Positions 41,396 through 51,463 of a stretch of DNA of 64,000 bases are shown here, piece by piece (position 1 is the stretch's first letter; each line of letters begins with the position of its first letter). Below the pieces are notes generated by a model that had not been told where the DNA came from, searched no databases, and saw only the letters and a list, made by a program, of their open reading frames with translations. The position numbers and the translations under genes are program-made. The stretch comes from Nocardia testacea NBRC 100365 (GTDB taxonomy: Bacteria > Actinomycetota > Actinomycetes > Mycobacteriales > Mycobacteriaceae), in the NCBI RefSeq assembly GCF_000308775.1, contig NZ_BAGJ01000272.1:1-64000 (forward strand). Reading direction: 5' to 3'.

Positions 41396-43406
41396 GAGGG
41401 ATCCTCCTGTCCCAGTTCCGCGAGAAGGTGCGCTGCTCGCCCTCGAAACCGTCGAGTTCGGCGTGCACCAGGAAATGGGTGGGTGTACAGGTGACCCGGG
41501 TGCGGGTCTCGGTCCGGGTCCGCCAGTCCCCCCGCCCGAAGCTCATCGACCACGAGGTCTCCGCGGTGGCCGAACAGAAGTCGTCGGCCTGCCAGCCGTA
41601 GCGTTCCCGGACCTTCCGGTCCACTTCCAGCTCGTGTTCGTCGAAGCGGACGAGGCCCGCGTCCTTGACGATCTCCAGCGCGGACCGGTAGTCGACCAGA
41701 TCGCGGGAGACGGTCCATTTCTGATCACCGGGGCTGATATGGGTCACCGCCATCGGTTCCGCGCCCTCGGGCTCGCCGAACGGTTGCCTCTCCGCTTCGT
41801 CGGCGTCCGCCATCGGCCGGACGGGCAGCCGCAGACTGCTCCCCGCCGTGTACACGGTGACCTGGGCCGGCTCCGGTGGCGGCCAGGCCAGCGGCCAGTA
41901 CGAGGTCGACAGCGACAGCCGGATCCGGTGACCCGCCGGAAATGCCTGGGCCACGGCATTGAGTTGCACGGTGACTCGGTAGCGCTCACCCGCCGCGAGG
42001 GGCCGGGGATCGTCGTGACCGTCGCGGTGGGTCAGGTTGAGCAGACCGTAGGTCACCCGGGTCGCACGGCCGTCCGGCGCCACATCGGACAACCTGGCCG
42101 CGACCATGGCTACCGGTTTGTCCGCCGCCACCTCAAGGGTCACCGTCGGCGCACCCAGGATCTCGCACCGCTGCGCGAGAGCCTCGGTCTCGAAGACCAG
42201 TGAGCCGCCGTCCTCCTCGCGCTGGTCGTATGGCAGGTCGGGCGGAGCGTTGTAGGACGCCCATTTCCCCGCGAACTGCCCCACCGACAGCGGCGATTCG
42301 ACCGGTAGCGCCACCTGCGCCACCTCCTCGCCGGGCTCGGCGATCCGGTACCGTCCCAGCGGGTATTCGGTGAATCGGATATTCGGCGACGGCCATTCCG
42401 GCTCCCCCACCCATCGGCCGGGCCGGTCCTCGTAGGCGGTCGACGGTGGCACGCTCTCCTGCATCCAGGTCTGCAACACCGGCCCGTCCAGCACGCCGTT
42501 GTCGACATCCTTGAGCCAGTGGTCCCACCAGCGCACGACTTCCTGGAGATACCCGATGGCGGGACCGGGTTCGCCCAGATGCGGATACTTGTGCGACCAG
42601 GGACCGATCAGCCCCTTGCGCGGGACGTCCAGATTGGCGAGCAGCCGGCCGACCGCGTTCGAATAGCCGTCGGCCCACCCGCTCGAAGCCAGTACCGGCA
42701 CCTGCACGGCGGCATAGTCCTCGCACACCGAGGCCCGGCGCCAGTACTCGTCGCGGCGCTGGTGCTCGAGCCAATTGGCCGCCCACAGACTGCAGTTCTC
42801 CAACCGCTCGAACCACATATCGCGCCAGCGGTCGCCGACCAGCGCCGGGTCCGGCGGCAAGGTGCTGTAGGCGAACATGGTCGCGGATTCGGCGATATTG
42901 TCCGAGAGCAGGGCACCGCCCATGTAGTGCATATCGTCGGAATAGCGGTCGTCGGTGAACGAGGAGATGACGATGGCCTGCAGGTGCGGTGGTTTGCGGG
43001 CCGCGATCTGCAGCGAGTTGAACCCGCCCCAGGAGATGCCCATCATCCCGATCCGGCCGTCGCACCACGGCTGCGCGGCCATCCATGCCATGACGTCCTC
43101 GGCATCGCGATGCTCCTGTTCGAGGTATTCGTCCACGAGTACACCCTCGGACTCCCCGGTACCGCGCAGATCGACTCTGACGCAGGCATACCCGTGGCCC
43201 GCCATATAGGGGTGGTGAATCGAATCCCGGACCGCGGACAGATCGCGTTTCCGGTAGGGGATGTACTCCAGGATGCCCGGAACCGGGCGATCGTCGGCGG
43301 CGAGCGGCCGCCACACCTTGGCCGCCAGTCTGGTTCCGTCCGACATCGGGATCCACAGGTGTTCGTCCACGGTGATCTGCTGGGGCAGCGATGTCACTGT
43401 CCGCAT
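41382..43406 (-). CDS. CocE/NonD family hydrolase
   Basis: A 674-residue serine hydrolase: catalytic domain with GISWGG (nucleophile S125), DLRGTGESEG (residues ~79-88) and a C-terminal jelly-roll domain (from ~420, VTLEVAADKPVAMVAARLSDV). The family includes cocaine esterase and X-Pro dipeptidyl peptidases and cleaves esters or acyl-amino bonds. GAGGAGGATCG leads to the ATG at 43406. Downstream the HSL esterase overlaps it, so two hydrolases form one operon. Confidence 0.9.
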   Translation of the reverse strand: MRTVTSLPQQITVDEHLWIPMSDGTRLAAKVWRPLAADDRPVPGILEYIPYRKRDLSAVRDSIHHPYMAGHGYACVRVDLRGTGESEGVLVDEYLEQEHRDAEDVMAWMAAQPWCDGRIGMMGISWGGFNSLQIAARKPPHLQAIVISSFTDDRYSDDMHYMGGALLSDNIAESATMFAYSTLPPDPALVGDRWRDMWFERLENCSLWAANWLEHQRRDEYWRRASVCEDYAAVQVPVLASSGWADGYSNAVGRLLANLDVPRKGLIGPWSHKYPHLGEPGPAIGYLQEVVRWWDHWLKDVDNGVLDGPVLQTWMQESVPPSTAYEDRPGRWVGEPEWPSPNIRFTEYPLGRYRIAEPGEEVAQVALPVESPLSVGQFAGKWASYNAPPDLPYDQREEDGGSLVFETEALAQRCEILGAPTVTLEVAADKPVAMVAARLSDVAPDGRATRVTYGLLNLTHRDGHDDPRPLAAGERYRVTVQLNAVAQAFPAGHRIRLSLSTSYWPLAWPPPEPAQVTVYTAGSSLRLPVRPMADADEAERQPFGEPEGAEPMAVTHISPGDQKWTVSRDLVDYRSALEIVKDAGLVRFDEHELEVDRKVRERYGWQADDFCSATAETSWSMSFGRGDWRTRTETRTRVTCTPTHFLVHAELDGFEGEQRTFSRNWDRRIPRDHV

Positions 43407-43580
43407 CGATCCTCCTCGTCGTGCTCGCGATCCGGCCGCGCCGTGAACACGGCTACCCACCGCATGCGGACAGCGTCCCCGTGCGGTGGCCGGCGCGGAT
43501 CTTCACTTCTCGTCGAACCCGCACACCGGCTACCCGCTCACATCCCGGCTACACCGGAGGCGGGCGCGGCGTGCGCTGGG

Positions 43581-43610
43581 CCGGTGCCGCCCCGGGCGGG
43601 ACGGCACCGG
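43581..43610. terminator. Hairpin downstream of catalase
   Basis: CCGGTGCCG (43581-43589) and CGGCACCGG (43602-43610) pair exactly over a 12-base loop just after the catalase stop on the minus strand. Confidence 0.5.
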
Positions 43611-43620
43611 CCCGCCGGCC

Positions 43621-45771
43621 TCAGGCCGGAATACTCTTGGTGTCCCGTTCCCAGATCCGGTGCCCCGCCAGCAGCGTGGCGAACGCGCCGGTGAAACCGT
43701 CGGATACCGTGTCCCCGCTGCGCAGTACGCCATCGGCCGGGGTGTCCGGCTGCGGGGGCTCGGCGATACCGCCCGCCCGCAGGACCTCGGTGCCCGCGCC
43801 CAGCGCGGCGATCGGCTTCGCGTGCTTGTACGCCTCGGTGACGAAATGCACGGCCGGCCCCGACGCGGCGAGGGCGCGCGCACAGTCCTCGCCACCGCTC
43901 ACCACGACCGCGTCGTAGAGCACCGAGGCCATCGTCGCCAGCGTCCGATCCACTGTCAGCGAATCTCCGCCGGACCCGCGCAGTTCACCGCCGTGCGGTG
44001 CGAGCACCTCGGCGACGGCCCCGCGGTCGGTGAGGGCGCTGCGCAGCTGTTCCACACTCGCGGCATCCACGCCGTCGGTGGCCAGGATCGCGATCTGACG
44101 AGTGGCGATGGTCTGCGGGGGATCCTTCAGCTGGGACAGCGCGGGTGAGAGCGGCACCTCGGACACCTCCTGCGCGGCCGGAGCCGGCAGGCCCAGCTCC
44201 CGAGCCACCCGGTCGGACAGATCCGGGTCGACCTTCACCAGTTCCTCCAGAACCCGCGTCCGGATCTCGACCCGCCGGCATTTCCCGAGTTCGAAGGCGA
44301 ACGCCTCGACGATATGGGTGGCCTCCGGCTCGGTCATACTGCGCCAGAACATCCGCGGCTGCCGGTAGTACTCCTTGAAGCTCTCGCTGCGGGCCCGGAT
44401 CGTCTCACCCTCCACCCGGCGGGTGTAGTGGCGGTAGACATCCTCGTCGGCCAGCGCGGGACAGCCGCCGCCGATCGTGTTCTTGGTGTAGAACGCCTGC
44501 CCGTGCGGGATATCGTGCCGGCTGTAGCCGTCCTGCTGATGGGTACGGACATCGGCCAGCGGGCGATTCACCGGCAGATGCGCGAAATTCGGCCCGCCCA
44601 GCCGGATCAGCTGGGTGTCCAGGTAGGAGAAGTTGCGCAGCTGCAGCAGCGGATCGTTGGTGAAATCGATACCGGGCACGATATTGGCCGTATGGAAGGC
44701 GATCTGCTCGGTTTCGGCGAAGAAGTTGTCCGGGTTACGGTCCAGGACCAGTTCGCCGACCGGGCGCACCGGCACCTGCTCCTCCGGGATGATCTTGGTG
44801 GCGTCGAGCAGGTCGAAATCGAAGTCGAATTCCTGCTCCTCCGGCACCAGCTGCACACCCAGCTCCCAGCGCGGGAAATTACCGGCTTCGATATTGTCCC
44901 AGAGATCGCGGCGGTTGTAATCGGGGTCGCGGCCCGCCACCTGCTGACATTCGTCCCAGAGCAGTGAGTGCACGCCCAGGCTCGGCTTCCAGTGGAACTT
45001 CACGAAGGTTCCCCGGCCCTCGGCGTTCACCAGCCGGAAGGTGTGCACACCGAAACCCTGCATCATCCGGTAACTCCGCGGCAGCGCCGGGTCGGACATG
45101 AGCCACATGATGGCGTGCAGGGTTTCCGGCTGGGCGGCCACGAAATCCCACAGCGTGTCGTGGGCCGACTGCGCTTGGGGGATCTCGTTGTGCGGTTCGG
45201 GTTTCACCGCGTGCACGAAATCGGGGAACTTGATGCCGTCCTGGATGAAGAAGACGGGGAAGTTGTTGCCGACCAGGTCGTAGTTTCCCTGCGGGGTGTA
45301 GAACTTCGTGGCGAACCCGCGCACGTCACGCACCGTATCGGAGGAACCCCGGGAACCGGCGACCGTGGAGAACCGGACGAAGACCGGGGTGCGCAGTTCG
45401 GGGTCGGTCAGGAACTTCGCGGCCGTGTACTCGGCCAGCGAATCGTCGTACGGGCGGAAATAGCCGTAGGCGCCCGCCCCGCGGGCATGGACCACCCGTT
45501 CCGGGATTCGTTCGTGATCGAAATGGGTGATCTTCTCCCGGGCGTGGAAGTCGTCTATGAGGGTGGGCCCGCGCTCCCCGACGGTCAGCGCGTCGTCGGT
45601 GTGGTCGACACGCACCCCTTGCTGTGTGGTGAGATACCCGCTCTCCCGATCTTGCCGCAGCGGATCGAGCTGCCGCTGTTTCGGGTCGTCACCCCCGCGC
45701 CCTTCGCCGATCACCTGTTGCTGCGCATCGGACGCGGCGGGGTCGGCGGATGGCTGTGACGTTCGGTCCAT
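43621..45771 (-). CDS. katE: Large-subunit catalase (KatE/HPII type)
   Basis: A 716-residue heme catalase of the large clade. The distal histidine is in [12 protein letters not shown] (H95), and the conserved Asn in [24 protein letters not shown] carries the heme-ligand tyrosine region. Residues ~570-716 form the extra C-terminal flavodoxin/DJ-1-like domain ([19 protein letters not shown]). It splits hydrogen peroxide in the cytosol. ATG at 45771; an upstream extension would add 53 residues without family support. Confidence 0.9.
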   Translation of the reverse strand: MDRTSQPSADPAASDAQQQVIGEGRGGDDPKQRQLDPLRQDRESGYLTTQQGVRVDHTDDALTVGERGPTLIDDFHAREKITHFDHERIPERVVHARGAGAYGYFRPYDDSLAEYTAAKFLTDPELRTPVFVRFSTVAGSRGSSDTVRDVRGFATKFYTPQGNYDLVGNNFPVFFIQDGIKFPDFVHAVKPEPHNEIPQAQSAHDTLWDFVAAQPETLHAIMWLMSDPALPRSYRMMQGFGVHTFRLVNAEGRGTFVKFHWKPSLGVHSLLWDECQQVAGRDPDYNRRDLWDNIEAGNFPRWELGVQLVPEEQEFDFDFDLLDATKIIPEEQVPVRPVGELVLDRNPDNFFAETEQIAFHTANIVPGIDFTNDPLLQLRNFSYLDTQLIRLGGPNFAHLPVNRPLADVRTHQQDGYSRHDIPHGQAFYTKNTIGGGCPALADEDVYRHYTRRVEGETIRARSESFKEYYRQPRMFWRSMTEPEATHIVEAFAFELGKCRRVEIRTRVLEELVKVDPDLSDRVARELGLPAPAAQEVSEVPLSPALSQLKDPPQTIATRQIAILATDGVDAASVEQLRSALTDRGAVAEVLAPHGGELRGSGGDSLTVDRTLATMASVLYDAVVVSGGEDCARALAASGPAVHFVTEAYKHAKPIAALGAGTEVLRAGGIAEPPQPDTPADGVLRSGDTVSDGFTGAFATLLAGHRIWERDTKSIPA

Positions 45772-45975
45772 AGTGTCCTCCTCGCTGGCGGGCTGACCTG
45801 GTGTCCCCGATCCGGGCGCACTCGGCCTGGTCGGGCGGCTTCCCCGGACGAGCAGTGCTAAACAGCGCCCGGTGAGCGCCCGGATCCCGCGGTTCTCCGA
45901 TCTGTCGCGCGGCGCCGGGCCCGGGTCCCGCAACGGACCGGGTCCCGGCGGCGGGCACCGGCCGGACGCCGGGTG

Positions 45976-46587
45976 TCATTCGCCGGCCAGGCGCACCCCG
46001 AAGGTCACCAGGGCCGCTCCCGCCACGGCGTCCAGCAGCCGGCGCACCACCCGGCGGGCGAACCACGGCCGGACCCGGTGCACGAAGGCCGCGAGGCACA
46101 GCAACCACAGCGACCCGAGCACGGCCACGGTGTAGGCCGGCAGCAAGGCGTGGGCGATACCGGAATCCGCGTGCAGGAACTGCGGAAGGACCGACAGATA
46201 CAGGGCCAGGATCTTCGGATTGGTGATGTTGCTGAGGAATCCGGCGCGTAACGCCCGGTCACCGCCGCCGTCGTCGGTGACCCCGCCGGCGGCGCCACCG
46301 CGGCAGGCGGACCACAGTGCCCGCGCCCCGAGATAGCACAGATAGGTCGCGCCGAACCACCGCACCGCCGTGAACAGTGGCTGCGATCCGGTGATCAGCG
46401 CTCCCACCCCCAGCGCCGCCGCGCTGCCCTGCACGAGACTGGCGGCGCAGATACCCGCCACCGCTCGCGCACCGCCCCGGAACCCACTCAGCACCGAGTG
46501 ATGGAGGGTGATCACCGTATCCGGCCCGGGCGCCAAGACCACGAGAACCACCACCGCGAGGTAACCGGCATATTCGTGCACTGTCAC
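45976..46587 (-). CDS. LysE/RhtB family exporter
   Basis: A 203-residue membrane protein with six helices. The family start YAGYLAVVVLVVLAPGPDTV and the central SNITNPKILALYLSVLP segment are typical. These proteins export amino acids or related metabolites. It is divergent from the flavohemoprotein gene across about 200 bp. Confidence 0.9.
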   Translation of the reverse strand: MTVHEYAGYLAVVVLVVLAPGPDTVITLHHSVLSGFRGGARAVAGICAASLVQGSAAALGVGALITGSQPLFTAVRWFGATYLCYLGARALWSACRGGAAGGVTDDGGGDRALRAGFLSNITNPKILALYLSVLPQFLHADSGIAHALLPAYTVAVLGSLWLLCLAAFVHRVRPWFARRVVRRLLDAVAGAALVTFGVRLAGE

Positions 46588-46680
46588 CTCGCCGGACTAC
46601 CCGCCGGGCGCACGCCGAACCGGCACCCGCGGACCCTCCGGCACGAACAGAGCCAACAAGTAACTCATCATTCTTCGCAA

Positions 46681-46717
46681 TTGACATCCTGTAACTGGTC
46701 ATATAGTCCACTATGTA
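46681..46717 (+). promoter_or_regulatory. Promoter and palindrome candidate for the flavohemoprotein gene
   Basis: TTGACA (46681-46686) and TATAGT (46702-46707) are 15 bp apart. ATAGT-CC-ACTAT (46703-46714) is an exact palindrome over the -10, where a repressor such as an NO-responsive Rrf2-type protein could bind. The AT-rich stretch stands out from its surroundings. Confidence 0.4.
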
Positions 46718-46793
46718 AATGAGTAATCCGTTGAGTACAGCCACGGCGGGTGCGGCCACCGACAGCCGCCGCGGCGGAGCGAAGGAGGCCGAT

Positions 46794-48017
46794 ATGACAA
46801 CCACGCCCGCCCCCGGTCTCGATACCCGGCACGCCGATATCGTGCGTGCCACGCTGCCGCTGGTCGAGGCGCATCTCGACGCGATCACCGCCACCTTCTA
46901 CCGCGACCTGTTCGATCGGCATCCACAGCTCGGCCGAGATCTGTTCAACCGCGGCGACCAGGCCCAGGGCACGCAGCCGCGGGCGCTGGCGGCGTCCATA
47001 GCCCGCTTCGCCGCCCGGCTTGTCGACCCCGCCGCCCCGCAACCGGATTCGATGCTCGCGCGGATCGGCCACAAACACGCGTCCCTCGGGATCACCGCCG
47101 AGCAGTACGACGTGGTGCACGAACACCTCTTCGCCGCCATCGTGGCGGTCCTCGGTGCCGAGGTGGTCACCGAACCGGTCGCCGCCGCCTGGGATCGCGT
47201 GTACTGGTTGATGGCCGACGCACTGATCGCCCTGGAGAACCGGCTCTACGCGGAGTCCGGAGTCGAACCCGGCCAGGTCTTCCGGGAGGCGCTGGTGACG
47301 GCCCGCGAAGACGATCCCATGGGCGTCGCGGTATTCACCGTCGAATCCACCGATCCGGTCCGCCCCTTCCCCGGATACGCTCCCGGACAGTACATCTCGG
47401 TCGGCCTCCCGCAGGCGGACGGCGCTCGCCAGTTGCGGCAGTACAGCCTGCTGGGCGTGCCCGGCGACGGACGTCTCGTCTTCGCGGTGAAACGCGTCGA
47501 TCCCGCGCCCGGGCGGCCCGCCGGAGAGGTCTCGACCCGGTTGTACGACCGGATCGGGCTGGGTGACACCCTCACGGTCACGCTGCCGTTCGGTGATGTC
47601 ACGGTGGACCCCGGCGCTACGACGCCCCTCGTCCTGATCTCGGCCGGTATCGGCATCACGCCGATGATCGGCATCCTCGAATACCTGGCCGCTCACGCGC
47701 CGGGCCGTCGAGTGCACCTGGACCACACCGACCGCGCCCCCGGCACCCGGCCGCTGGGCAAACGGCTGTCCGCCCTGGCCGCCCGGCTCCCCGCGCTCGG
47801 CCTGCGCTGGCGCTATCGCGACCACACCGATGATCTCGGACGCCACACGTTCGACCTCGACGCTGCCGCTTTCCCCGGCGACGCCGAGTTCCTCCTCTGC
47901 GGCCCCACCACCTTTCTGCACACCGTCCGCGGCACATTGCTGGAGCAAGGCGTCCCATCCGGACGGATCCGCACCGAGCAGTTCGTCCCCACCGACTGGC
48001 GGGAGAGCACCGCGTAA
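46794..48017 (+). CDS. hmp: Flavohemoprotein (nitric oxide dioxygenase, Hmp)
   Basis: A 407-residue fusion of globin and ferredoxin reductase. Globin residues 10-150 hold the proximal histidine in IGHKHASLGI (H95). RQYSLLGVP is the FAD loop, and SAGIGITPMIGIL and FLLCGPTTFLHTV are NAD-binding segments. It oxidises nitric oxide to nitrate. GGAGG lies five bases before ATG 46794, which is preferred over an upstream ATG at 46719. Confidence 0.9.
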   Translation: MTTTPAPGLDTRHADIVRATLPLVEAHLDAITATFYRDLFDRHPQLGRDLFNRGDQAQGTQPRALAASIARFAARLVDPAAPQPDSMLARIGHKHASLGITAEQYDVVHEHLFAAIVAVLGAEVVTEPVAAAWDRVYWLMADALIALENRLYAESGVEPGQVFREALVTAREDDPMGVAVFTVESTDPVRPFPGYAPGQYISVGLPQADGARQLRQYSLLGVPGDGRLVFAVKRVDPAPGRPAGEVSTRLYDRIGLGDTLTVTLPFGDVTVDPGATTPLVLISAGIGITPMIGILEYLAAHAPGRRVHLDHTDRAPGTRPLGKRLSALAARLPALGLRWRYRDHTDDLGRHTFDLDAAAFPGDAEFLLCGPTTFLHTVRGTLLEQGVPSGRIRTEQFVPTDWRESTA

Positions 48018-48027
48018 ACCGGGCGGA

Positions 48028-48780
48028 TCAGCCGCACTCCGTCCGCAACAGCATGTGCAGCGCGGCACCGGCCTCCAACAGCGCCGCGGACCGGGCGTCG
48101 AGTCCGGCGTCCCGCGCCGCCAGGGCCCGGCCGATCTCGTCCCAGCCGTGGGCGCCCCGCAACCAGGGAATCAATTCCCGCAGCGCGGAGATACCGTAGC
48201 CGGCGAGGCGGAGCTGCTGGACCAGCCGCGCGATCCGGACGTCATCGGGGAGGTAGCGGCGGGTCGCGCCCTCGGCACGCTGTGGCACGACCAGCCCCTC
48301 GGCATCCCAGTGTCGCAGCGTCGAGGGCCGGACCCCGAGCGCGCGGGACAGTTCGGCGATGCTCATGGCGTCGGCCGGCCGGATATCGCCGAGGGGCTCA
48401 CCGGCGATAACCCGGGCCGCCTCCCGCGCGAACGCGAGGTCCCGGCGCTCCCGATCCAGATCGGCATGTGCGCGATCCAGCAGCGCGAACAGCCGGGACG
48501 GCCCTTGCTCCCGTGCCTCGCGCAGAATCCGCTTCGCCTCGACCGGACCGGTACCGGCCGCCAGCGCGCGATAGGCCCGCACCGCCCACAGATGCGCCTC
48601 GCCATACATCCGGTAGCCACCGGGCGTGCGCGGCACCGGCGGGAGCACACCGTCACGTTCGAGGTTGCGGATCTGCTGGACCGAGTAGCCGGTGGCCCGG
48701 CCGATATCGGCGGTCCGCAGACCTGCGGAGTTGCGACTTGCGATCGCGATTTCCTGCGATTTCTCGCCACAACTCTCCAT
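48028..48780 (-). CDS. MerR-type regulator with two HTH domains
   Basis: A 250-residue protein carrying two MerR winged-helix domains in one chain. The first is LRTADIGRATGYSVQQIRNLE (residues 21-41, split) with GGYRMYGEAHLWAVRAY. The second is MSIAELSRALGVRPSTLRHWDAEG (from ~147) with TRRYLPDDVRIARLV. Single-HTH MerR proteins dimerise; a tandem chain could act as a pseudo-dimer. No effector domain or cysteine metal site is seen. It is divergent from a DUF6194 gene with only 27 bp between starts. Confidence 0.8.
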   Translation of the reverse strand: MESCGEKSQEIAIASRNSAGLRTADIGRATGYSVQQIRNLERDGVLPPVPRTPGGYRMYGEAHLWAVRAYRALAAGTGPVEAKRILREAREQGPSRLFALLDRAHADLDRERRDLAFAREAARVIAGEPLGDIRPADAMSIAELSRALGVRPSTLRHWDAEGLVVPQRAEGATRRYLPDDVRIARLVQQLRLAGYGISALRELIPWLRGAHGWDEIGRALAARDAGLDARSAALLEAGAALHMLLRTECG

Positions 48781-48807
48781 AAGCACTTCAATGTAACGCT
48801 CGAAGGC

Positions 48808-49278
48808 ATGACATTCGACGAAATCATCGAATACCTCGGCGCCCGCGACGGCGTACTGATCCAGCGACCCCGCCCCGGCGACGGGACCCCGGAGATCGCG
48901 TGGGGTGACGCGTTCTTCTACTACGCACCCGACGGCGCGGTCCCGGCCAACACCCAGCCCTTCGCCACCCTCGTCACCAAGGACTACCCCGGCGACGAAC
49001 GGTCCCGGCTCGACCGGCCCGGCGTCTTCCGGGTGAACATCCACGTCGGTAGGGAGTTGTTCACCACCTGGACCGGCCGCGCCCCTCGCGACCCGGAACC
49101 CGCCGGCACCGACCCCGCCGCGACCGACACCGTGATCGCCCATCCGGTGTACGGCGGACTCGGCTGGCTGGCCGTGGTCGCGCCGGGCCCGAACACCGCC
49201 GACACCGTGCGAGAACTTCTGGAGGTCGCCTACGACCGTGCCCGGGCACGTAGCCACCGACGGTCCGGGAACCGGTGA
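48808..49278 (+). CDS. DUF6194 family protein
   Basis: A 156-residue soluble protein: MTFDEIIEYLGARDGVL, GDAFFYYAPDG, PFATLVTKDYPGDE and a late VYGGLGWLAVVAPG. This pattern fits the actinobacterial DUF6194 group, related in layout to MmcQ/YjbR-like proteins, with unknown function. Paired head to head with the double-MerR gene, which probably controls it. Confidence 0.75.
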   Translation: MTFDEIIEYLGARDGVLIQRPRPGDGTPEIAWGDAFFYYAPDGAVPANTQPFATLVTKDYPGDERSRLDRPGVFRVNIHVGRELFTTWTGRAPRDPEPAGTDPAATDTVIAHPVYGGLGWLAVVAPGPNTADTVRELLEVAYDRARARSHRRSGNR

Positions 49279-49337
49279 CCTGCCCGGCCACGCGAAGGCG
49301 AGGGCGTCGGAGGTCGGAGGCGCAGGCTTGCCAGGCC

Positions 49338-50552
49338 TTACCGACGTCGCGCGGCGCACCGACGATCACCGCCCCGGCTCGGTAGTTCCGGGCCCCAGGC
49401 CACTACCGGGCGTTGCGCGACGCCCACGTATTCGCTCAGCGGCCGGATCAACGCATTGGATTCGCCCTGTTCGATGATGTGGGCGGTCCACCCGGTGATC
49501 CGGCTCATGACGAATATCGGCGTGAACACCTCGATATCGAAGCCGAGCAGGTGGTAGGCGGGGCCGGTCGGGAAGTCGAGATTCGGCTCGATCCCGGTGG
49601 CCTCGCCCATGGCGCGCTCGAGGGCCTCGTACATACGCACCCACCGCTGCCCATCGGTGGCCGCGGCGATATCCAGGAAGGCCTGTTTCATGGTGGGCAC
49701 CCGGGAGTCACCGTTCTTGTAGACCCGGTGACCGAAGCCCATCACTTTCTCCTTCCTCGCCAGCTTGTCGCGCAACCACTGCCCGGCCAGCGCCGGATCA
49801 CCGATCTCGATCATGTGCTGCATGACGGCCTCGTTGGCGCCGCCGTGCAGGGGGCCTTTGAGCGCACCGATGGCGGCGGTGACGGCACTGTAGATATCCG
49901 AGAGCGTGGAGGTGACCACGCGGGCGGCGAACGTGGAGGCGTTGAAACTGTGCTCGGCATAGAGGATCAGCGAGACCTCGAACGCCCGGACCAGTTCCCG
50001 CGCGGGCACCGTCCCGAAGCACATGCGCAGGAAGTTCTCGGCGTAGCCGAGGTGGGAATGCGGCGCGATCGGGTCGAGGCCGTGGCGGCGGCGGTGATCG
50101 GCCGCGACGATCGTCGGCAGCACCGCGAACATCCGCAGCGCCTTGGCGCGATTGGCCCGCGCCGAATTGTCCTCCTCGGCGGGGTCCTCGGCGCCGAGGT
50201 AACTGATGGCGGTCCGCACGACATCCATGGGGTGGCAGGTGTCCGGCAACTTCGCCACCAGCGACAGCAACGAGCGGTCGGCGCGGCGCGCGGCCCGTTC
50301 CCGTTGCCGGAACCGTTCCAGCTCGGCGTCGGTGGGCAGTTCGCCGTACCAGAGCAGGTGCGCGACCTCCTCGAAACTGCAGTGGGCGGCCAGATCCTGC
50401 ACCGCGTACCCGCGGTAGGTGAGCGAGTTGGTTTCCGGCACCACCATCGAGATCGCGGTGGTGTCGACGACGACGCCCGCCAACCCCTTGTGGACGGTCG
50501 GTATCGCGGCCCCGGCCCCTATCGGATCGCCGAGCGACGCTGTGCTCATCAC
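49338..50552 (-). CDS. prpC: 2-methylcitrate synthase / citrate synthase PrpC
   Basis: A 404-residue citrate-synthase-fold enzyme. Active-site histidines are in AEHSFNAST and in GPLHGGANE, with GFGHRVYKNGDSR as the third site and DFPTGPAY near residue 329. PrpC joins propionyl-CoA and oxaloacetate; the actinobacterial enzyme is often bifunctional. The gene is last of prpD-prpB-prpC and overlaps prpB by ATGA. The C-terminal tail after ELPSRGGD is Arg-rich and longer than usual. Confidence 0.9.
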   Translation of the reverse strand: MMSTASLGDPIGAGAAIPTVHKGLAGVVVDTTAISMVVPETNSLTYRGYAVQDLAAHCSFEEVAHLLWYGELPTDAELERFRQRERAARRADRSLLSLVAKLPDTCHPMDVVRTAISYLGAEDPAEEDNSARANRAKALRMFAVLPTIVAADHRRRHGLDPIAPHSHLGYAENFLRMCFGTVPARELVRAFEVSLILYAEHSFNASTFAARVVTSTLSDIYSAVTAAIGALKGPLHGGANEAVMQHMIEIGDPALAGQWLRDKLARKEKVMGFGHRVYKNGDSRVPTMKQAFLDIAAATDGQRWVRMYEALERAMGEATGIEPNLDFPTGPAYHLLGFDIEVFTPIFVMSRITGWTAHIIEQGESNALIRPLSEYVGVAQRPVVAWGPELPSRGGDRRCAARRR

Positions 50553-51463
50553 TGGTCCTTTCCCAGAGTGAAATCGAATATGTCCGAGTCGAATTCGTTG
50601 TAACGCTGGTACCGCAGCAGGTCGTAGAGCCGGCTGCGGGGCTGCATACGGTCCAGCAGGCCGGACTGCGTGCCCGTGGCGTAGATCTCGCGCAGGCCCG
50701 CCTCCGCGGCGTACATCGCCAGGCGCAGCGTGGAAACCGGATAGATGACCACGTTGTAGCCGATCGATTCGAGGGTGGCGGCCGGGATCGGCTCGGATCT
50801 GCCGAACTCGGTCATATTGGCCAGCAACGGAGTGGTCACCGCGGCGCGGAATCGCTCGAATTCCGCGGGCGTGCGCAATGCCTCGGTGAAGATCAGGTCC
50901 GCGCCGGCATCGGCGTAGGCCCTCGCCCGCTCGATCGCCGCGTCGATCCCTTCGATCCCCGCGGCGTCGGTACGCGCGCAGATCACGAAGTCCGGATCAC
51001 GGCGGACCGACACGGCGGCGCGCAGCCGGCGGACCATTTCACCGGTCGGCACCACCGCTTTGCCGTCGAGGTGACCGCAGCGCTTCGGGTTGACCTGATC
51101 CTCGAGATGGCAGCCGGCGACCCCGGCATCCTCCAGGACGGTGACCGTCCGGGCGGCGCTCATCGGCTCACCGAAACCGGTATCGGCATCGATGAGGACC
51201 GGCAGATCGGTGACCCGGGCGATCTGCTGCCCCCGCCCCGCCACCTCGGTGAGCGTGGTGAGTCCGATATCCGGCAGTCGCAGTTCGGCGGAGAGCACCG
51301 CGCCCGAGATGTACACACCCTCGAAGCCGATCTCCTGGATCAGCGCCGCCACCAGCGGGTTGAAGGCGCCGGGGAAACGCTGGATCCGCCCGGAGGCCAG
51401 ACCGGCACGGAACGCGGCACGTTTGTCCGCCGCCGACGTCGACGCCGCGAGCAGACCGGTCAT
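50549..51463 (-). CDS. prpB: 2-methylisocitrate lyase PrpB
   Basis: A 304-residue member of the isocitrate lyase/PEP mutase fold. The catalytic KRCGH segment (residues ~126-130) and DADTGFG (~93-99, Mg-binding) are present. It splits 2-methylisocitrate into pyruvate and succinate. ATG 51463 overlaps the stop of prpD (ATGA) and its end overlaps prpC, so all three genes are translationally coupled. Confidence 0.9.
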   Translation of the reverse strand: MTGLLAASTSAADKRAAFRAGLASGRIQRFPGAFNPLVAALIQEIGFEGVYISGAVLSAELRLPDIGLTTLTEVAGRGQQIARVTDLPVLIDADTGFGEPMSAARTVTVLEDAGVAGCHLEDQVNPKRCGHLDGKAVVPTGEMVRRLRAAVSVRRDPDFVICARTDAAGIEGIDAAIERARAYADAGADLIFTEALRTPAEFERFRAAVTTPLLANMTEFGRSEPIPAATLESIGYNVVIYPVSTLRLAMYAAEAGLREIYATGTQSGLLDRMQPRSRLYDLLRYQRYNEFDSDIFDFTLGKDQ

